NCBI GenBank assembly: GCA_013361525.1
Contig: JABFXY010000037.1
Coordinates: 1 to 64,000, forward strand
Origin: Polyangiaceae bacterium
GTDB lineage: Bacteria > Myxococcota_A > Polyangia > Polyangiales > Polyangiaceae
Direction: 5' to 3'
Length of the DNA: 64,000 nt
The position numbers were made by a program, and so were the translations under genes. This document shows positions 60,004 through 64,000 of this stretch, in pieces. The notes below the pieces were generated by a model. It was not told the origin of the DNA and searched no databases. It was given only the letters and a program-made list of their open reading frames with translations. How positions within the stretch are numbered: the first letter of the stretch is position 1; the number at the start of each line of letters is the position of its first letter.

Positions 60004-61377
60004 CTAGCTTTGGGGGAGCTTCGCGACCGCGTCGACGAACGCGTCGCCGCGGTGCTTGTAATCGCGGAACATATCGAAGCTCGAGCAAGCGGGCGAAAGG
60101 AGCACGGCGTCGCCTGGCTGCGCCAGGCGTGCGGCCGATTCGACCGCTTCCTCCATCGACGACGCGCGCTCGACGGCGACGGCGCCGCCGATCGCGTCGG
60201 CAATACGATCGGCCGCTTCTCCGATGAGGACGGCGCCGCGCCCTCGATCGCGGAGGGCCGCCACCAACGGGTCGTACGATCCGAGCTTGTCCCTGCCACC
60301 TGCGATGAGCACGACGCGCGACTCGGCGAGGCCTCGCACGGCGGCGACGGTCGCACCGACATTCGTTCCCTTCGAGTCGTCGTAATACGAGACGCCCGCG
60401 ACCTTCGCGACGAGGACGATTCGGTGCGGCAGCCCCTCGAAGCGCTCGAGTACGCCGCCCACGATTTCAGGATCGGGTGCGCGATCGTCGAGCAGGGCGA
60501 GCGAAGCGCAGATGTTGAGCGCGTTGTGGTCGCCGGGGATGCGAATGCGTGACCGGGGGTAACGAATCCCGCGGCGTCGATCGATGATCGATTCCTTGTC
60601 GAACGCGAAGACGGCGTCGGCGTGCGCGTCGTTTCCGAATGGGAGGATCTGCGCACCGCCGCGGCGGGCCTGCGCCAGGCACCTGAGATCGTCGGCGGGG
60701 ACGACGGCGGCATCGTCTTTGGTCTGATGGACGAAGAGGTTTCCCTTCGCGGCGACGTATTCGTCGAACCCCGCATAACGATCGAGATGGTTCGGGCTGA
60801 CGTTCAAGAGGGCGGCCCGACGCGGACGAAAGGTCGGTATGCGCTCGGCTTGGAAGCTCGAGATCTCGAGCACGACCGCATTGTAATCGAACCTCTCCGG
60901 TCCGCCCGGCTGGGGAACGACGGCGCAAGGAGGGTCACCGAGGTTGCCACCGACGAACGGCTTGGCGCCGAGCGCCGCGAGGAGCTCACCGACGAGGGTG
61001 ACCGTGGTGCTCTTGCCATTGGATCCCGTAATGGCGATGACCGGGACGTCGGGGAGGAAACGCGCTGCGAGCTCGATCTCGCCGATGACCGGAATGCCGC
61101 TCTTCTCGGCAGCATCGAGCGCGGCGAACGACGGAACGCCCGGCGAAATGACGACGAGCGAAGCGCGTCCGAGCTGTTCGGCCGGGTCGCGTCCCGCGAC
61201 GACCTCGATGCCTTCGCTCTGGAGGGCACGCGCGTCGGCGGAGAGTCGCTCGAGCGGCGCGGCGTCGGTTCCGATGACGCGCGCGCCGTGTCGCGCACAG
61301 AGGCGCGCGGCAGCGACCCCGCTCTTGCCGAGCCCGATGACGACGACCTGCTGATCCTTCACGAACGTGTTGCTCAT
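60004..61377 (-). CDS. murD: UDP-N-acetylmuramoylalanine--D-glutamate ligase
   Basis: 457 residues. Adds D-Glu to UDP-MurNAc-L-Ala in the cytosol. Rossmann start VVVIGLGKSGVAAARLCARH, VVISPGVPSFAALDAAEKSG, ATP loop ITGSNGKSTTVTLVGELL (about 116-133), NVSPNHLDRYAGFDEYVAAK and the C-terminal YYDDSKGTNVGATVAAVRGL. Normal length. It follows murF after 5 bp; the usual mraY between them is absent. Confidence 0.95.
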   Translation of the reverse strand: MSNTFVKDQQVVVIGLGKSGVAAARLCARHGARVIGTDAAPLERLSADARALQSEGIEVVAGRDPAEQLGRASLVVISPGVPSFAALDAAEKSGIPVIGEIELAARFLPDVPVIAITGSNGKSTTVTLVGELLAALGAKPFVGGNLGDPPCAVVPQPGGPERFDYNAVVLEISSFQAERIPTFRPRRAALLNVSPNHLDRYAGFDEYVAAKGNLFVHQTKDDAAVVPADDLRCLAQARRGGAQILPFGNDAHADAVFAFDKESIIDRRRGIRYPRSRIRIPGDHNALNICASLALLDDRAPDPEIVGGVLERFEGLPHRIVLVAKVAGVSYYDDSKGTNVGATVAAVRGLAESRVVLIAGGRDKLGSYDPLVAALRDRGRGAVLIGEAADRIADAIGGAVAVERASSMEEAVESAARLAQPGDAVLLSPACSSFDMFRDYKHRGDAFVDAVAKLPQS

Positions 61378-61382
61378 CGATT

Positions 61383-62849
61383 CTACGATTGTGCGAGAAG
61401 TTGCGCCGCGACGCGGTGGAGCCCGAGCGAGTTCGACGCCTTGACGAGGACGACGTCACCGGCGGCGATGATGCCGGCGACGACACTCTCCGCCGCGGAT
61501 GCGTCGGCCGCCACCACGACGTGAGCACCGCTCGATTCGGCGCCTCTGGCGAGGGCCGTGGCGAGCGCGCCGACGGCAACGACCGCCCGCGGCTTCGCGT
61601 CGGCGGCGGCACGACCGACGTCTTCGTGCAGCTCCTCCGAACGCGGACCGAGCTCGAACATCGAGCCCAAGACCAAGACGAGAGGTCGGCCCAGGGACGA
61701 CGCGATCTCCCGCGCGGCTTCGATGCTGGCCTTCATCGACGCGGGATTCGCATTGTACGCATCGTCGATGACGACGGTCCCATCGGACCGCTCGCGCGCC
61801 GCGAGACGCCCCGCTTCGTTGTCGCCGAGCGAGGCCAACGCCGAGGCGAGCGCCGCACCGTCTCGCGCGCGCTCCACCCCGAGACCGATCGCCAGGGCGA
61901 CGGAGGCGAGCGACGCGTAGACGCCGGCTCGACCGAGGAGCGGCACGGTCGCTTCGATCTCGAGGACCGGAGCCGATCCATAACGAACCTCGATCGACAG
62001 CGCGCTGCCACCCAGACCCAATGCGCGCCGGCCGACGAGCCGGACATCGGCGTCCGGTGAGGACCCATAAAGAATGCGCCGCGCACCACCCGCATGAACG
62101 AGCGATGCGCGCGCCATTTCGTCGTCGGCATTGGCGACGGCGACCGCCCCTCCGCCGAGGTAGGAGAACACCTCGCTCTTTTCGCGCAGGACGCCCCAAA
62201 TCGATCCGACACCTTCGGTATGCGCATCGGCGACGAGCGTGACCGCAGCCGCGTCGGGTCGCACGACCTCGGCGCCGCGCCGAATTTCTCCCGGTTGGTT
62301 CATTCCGATCTCGACCACGGCATATCGATGCGCGGCCTCGAGGCCGAAGAGCGTCATCGGGACACCGATTGCGTTGTTGAGATTGCCGCGCGACGTATGC
62401 ACGGCATTTTCGGAGCCGACGAGGGCCGCGAGCGCACGGCCGACGGCATGCCGCGTCGTCGTCTTCCCGGCCGATCCGGTAATGGCGACGATTCGTCGGT
62501 TCGACGAGTAGCCGCGGTGGGCCCATCGAGCGCGGTGCGCAGCGGCGAGATCGCCGAGCGCGCCGAGCGTGTCACGAACCCGGATGACGGTCGTGTCCGC
62601 GGGCGCGTCGACCGCACGAGAGACGAGCACCGCCGACGCCCCGCGCTCGACGGCGGCGCGGACGTGATCGTGGGCGTCGAATTTGTCGCCTTTGAGCGCG
62701 ACGAACAGCTCACCGGACGAGACCGAGCGCGTATCGGTGGAGACACCGGTGACGCGAAGCTCGCCGGACTTGATGATCTCACCGCGCGTCGCGAGAACGA
62801 TTTCGGCGATCGAGAAGGGTGCCGCGTTTTTGGGGATGGGGGTCGCCAC
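61383..62849 (-). CDS. murF: UDP-N-acetylmuramoyl-tripeptide--D-alanyl-D-alanine ligase
   Basis: 488 residues from a GTG at 62849, chosen because the upstream gene ends 4 bp before it. MurF adds D-Ala-D-Ala to the peptidoglycan precursor. Motifs: GVSTDTRSVSSGELFVALKG, ATP loop ITGSAGKTTTRHAVGRALAA (about 123-142), TSRGNLNNAIGVPMTLFGLE, VEIGMNQPGEI, and VVIDDAYNANPASMKASIEA in the central/C-terminal part. The C-terminal ligase domain is complete. Forms a two-gene wall-synthesis unit with murD. Confidence 0.95.
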   Translation of the reverse strand: MATPIPKNAAPFSIAEIVLATRGEIIKSGELRVTGVSTDTRSVSSGELFVALKGDKFDAHDHVRAAVERGASAVLVSRAVDAPADTTVIRVRDTLGALGDLAAAHRARWAHRGYSSNRRIVAITGSAGKTTTRHAVGRALAALVGSENAVHTSRGNLNNAIGVPMTLFGLEAAHRYAVVEIGMNQPGEIRRGAEVVRPDAAAVTLVADAHTEGVGSIWGVLREKSEVFSYLGGGAVAVANADDEMARASLVHAGGARRILYGSSPDADVRLVGRRALGLGGSALSIEVRYGSAPVLEIEATVPLLGRAGVYASLASVALAIGLGVERARDGAALASALASLGDNEAGRLAARERSDGTVVIDDAYNANPASMKASIEAAREIASSLGRPLVLVLGSMFELGPRSEELHEDVGRAAADAKPRAVVAVGALATALARGAESSGAHVVVAADASAAESVVAGIIAAGDVVLVKASNSLGLHRVAAQLLAQS

Positions 62850-62853
62850 GAGA

Positions 62854-63873
62854 TCAGGGGGTGCAGCAGACGAGAGGGCGCTGTGCGATCGCGACGGAGC
62901 CGCTCGGACTTTGGCCTGTAAAACAGCCACCGCTCGCGGCCGGGCTGTAGATGGCGGAGGCAATCACGCCGGAGTTGTCGGCATAGACACACCCGGAGTC
63001 GTTGTCGGCGGGTTGAAATGCGGCGCAGCTTCCGTCCGAATAGGTGCCAATCGCAAATTGGCAAGGACCGGCAGGCGGCCCACACTCACACGTGCAACCG
63101 CGATCGTCCTTCAGATCCGTCGGCCGCACGATCGACGCCACCTGCTCCATACCCTCCGGGCAGACCGTCTCCGTATCGCTGAAGACACACGTCTTCGAAG
63201 GAAAACAGGCTCCGCCGTCTTCACACGTACCGATCGCGACGTTGCAGCCATACAGCTGCTGCGTGAACGACGGCGGCGGAACGAAGGCAGGCACTGCGTC
63301 CGAAGTGCAGTTGTTGGTCGGCGACCCGAAGCCTCCGAGCTGGAAATAGAGGCTATGCGTGTTTTGGGGCAGCACCGAGCACGCGTCCTCGGGGAGCCCG
63401 ACGCCGACGCTGCCATTGCCGACCATACAGGCTGCGTCGGTATAGGGCGTCGCGACCGGTGCCGGACACCCGAGGTTCGTCGGTGCGATGCACGAGCATT
63501 GGCAGGTAGCCGGGTCCGCCACGACCGAGTTGTCCCCGAGGTCGGCGCCGCCCACGATCACCGTCGTTCCGGCGCACGGCTCCGCTTCGATTTGAAATGG
63601 TCCGGAGAAGACGCCTCCTCCCAGCTGCACGCAGACGTCGGTCGTGCCGCATGGAGGTGCACCGCCGACGGGACCACCGCCGGTATCGTCACCACCGGTG
63701 TTCGGTCCGCCGCCGGCCGTCGCATTACCGCCGCCCGGGCCATTGCCACCCTGCGAGTCACCGCCTCCGCCTGCCGCACCCCTCGGACCAACCTCATCGA
63801 AGTCGAGCGTGCATGAAAGACATCCAGCAGCGACGATCGCGTAGACGACGGCGGAATGGGGCCGCAGGCTCAT
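62854..63873 (-). CDS. Cys-rich lipoprotein of unknown function
   Basis: 339 residues from the ATG at 63873. Lipid Cys at 18 or 21 (AAGCLSC), a Gly/Asn/Thr linker, then an unusual Cys-rich domain with more than 20 Cys, in pairs such as CQCSCIAP, CTCECGPP and LVCCTP. Repeats of the form CxxAxGT(C/Y)xDGxxC occur in the second half (CNVAIGTCEDGGACF; CQFAIGTYSDGSCAAF). Probably disulfide-stabilised on the surface. It sits just ahead of murF (4 bp), which is odd for a surface protein. Confidence 0.7.
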   Translation of the reverse strand: MSLRPHSAVVYAIVAAGCLSCTLDFDEVGPRGAAGGGGDSQGGNGPGGGNATAGGGPNTGGDDTGGGPVGGAPPCGTTDVCVQLGGGVFSGPFQIEAEPCAGTTVIVGGADLGDNSVVADPATCQCSCIAPTNLGCPAPVATPYTDAACMVGNGSVGVGLPEDACSVLPQNTHSLYFQLGGFGSPTNNCTSDAVPAFVPPPSFTQQLYGCNVAIGTCEDGGACFPSKTCVFSDTETVCPEGMEQVASIVRPTDLKDDRGCTCECGPPAGPCQFAIGTYSDGSCAAFQPADNDSGCVYADNSGVIASAIYSPAASGGCFTGQSPSGSVAIAQRPLVCCTP

Positions 63874-63880
63874 GCCGGGA

Positions 63881-64000
63881 TCAAAACGCTCCGACGACGC
63901 CTGCATAAAAACCCTCGTCACTGACGGACACCGCGGGCTGAATCGTGGCTTCCGTCGATACGCTTTCGGGACCGTTCAATGCGTCGACCACGATCATCGT
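63881..64000 (-). CDS. Partial ORF at window edge
   Basis: The last 39 codons of a minus-strand frame open to the window end; stop at 63881, 7 bp ahead of the Cys-rich lipoprotein start. It ends in DEGFYAGVVGAF, with a terminal Phe as often seen in outer-membrane beta-barrels. Everything upstream is outside the window. Confidence 0.4.
   Translation of the reverse strand, partial: TMIVVDALNGPESVSTEATIQPAVSVSDEGFYAGVVGAF

Noticed and set aside
1-64000. CRISPR array, tRNA, rRNA or insertion sequences
   Set aside because: I found no regular repeat-spacer series, no cloverleaf with a convincing acceptor stem, and no transposase-like protein.

Overview
The window looks like chromosomal DNA of a predatory-type myxobacterium, most likely order Polyangiales (Sorangium/Polyangium-like). 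The evidence is the very high GC with GC-rich third codon positions, the many glycine-rich lipoproteins, Ser/Thr kinases with a C-terminal membrane anchor, FHA and FrgA-like proteins, an FHA sigma-54 activator, and an isolated VgrG/DUF2169/DUF3540 module. I see no rRNA, tRNA, CRISPR array, insertion sequence or replication origin. The genus is inference.

Layout. 0-14.4 kb: three tandem paralogous glycine-rich lipoproteins with collagen-like Gly-X-Y runs (a fourth lies at 11.8 kb). They are followed by a kinase plus a small membrane protein divergent from an FHA/sigma-54 activator, then a beta-helix lipoprotein behind a possible sigma-54 promoter, an FGE/SUMF1-like lipoprotein and a membrane-anchored beta-propeller-like protein. 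14.5-20.9 kb: a tightly overlapping minus-strand type VI secretion module (DUF2169, DUF3540, a duplicated-domain protein, VgrG, a second DUF2169, a candidate cargo protein) without any core T6SS gene. 21.4-25.7 kb: a DUF4870 protein, a small lipoprotein, a hypothetical gene and two adjacent decayed genes (a kinase and a SWIM/SNF2 helicase). 25.7-31.1 kb: an HTTM-beta-lactamase fusion with its usual small partner, small secreted proteins, and a phosphonatase-like hydrolase. 31.2-35.9 kb: a large STAND-type NTPase with WD40 repeats.

36-46.1 kb: an acidic lipoprotein-like ORF, a LysR-type DNA-binding domain alone, methionine aminopeptidase, a Cys/Met-metabolism PLP enzyme, a TPR protein coupled to a lipoprotein, a second kinase, and an FHA/FrgA-like pair. 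46.4-59.9 kb: a CorA-like membrane protein, a 2086-residue AAA 'DNA repair ATPase' ending in a PilZ domain, a flotillin, and further upstream a short SPFH protein plus an OB-fold membrane protein (YqiJ-like). I think these form one membrane-microdomain system. 60-64 kb: murD and murF side by side without mraY, behind a Cys-rich lipoprotein and an incomplete ORF at the window edge.

Non-coding structure is concentrated around the ATPase/flotillin genes: four palindromic or short-tandem-repeat elements lie at 46.26, 47.19, 53.63 and 56.19 kb, one of them read into the C-terminus of a cupin gene. A clear twin-hairpin terminator lies between convergent genes at 29.76-29.82 kb. All calls come from reading the sequence; no database search was run.
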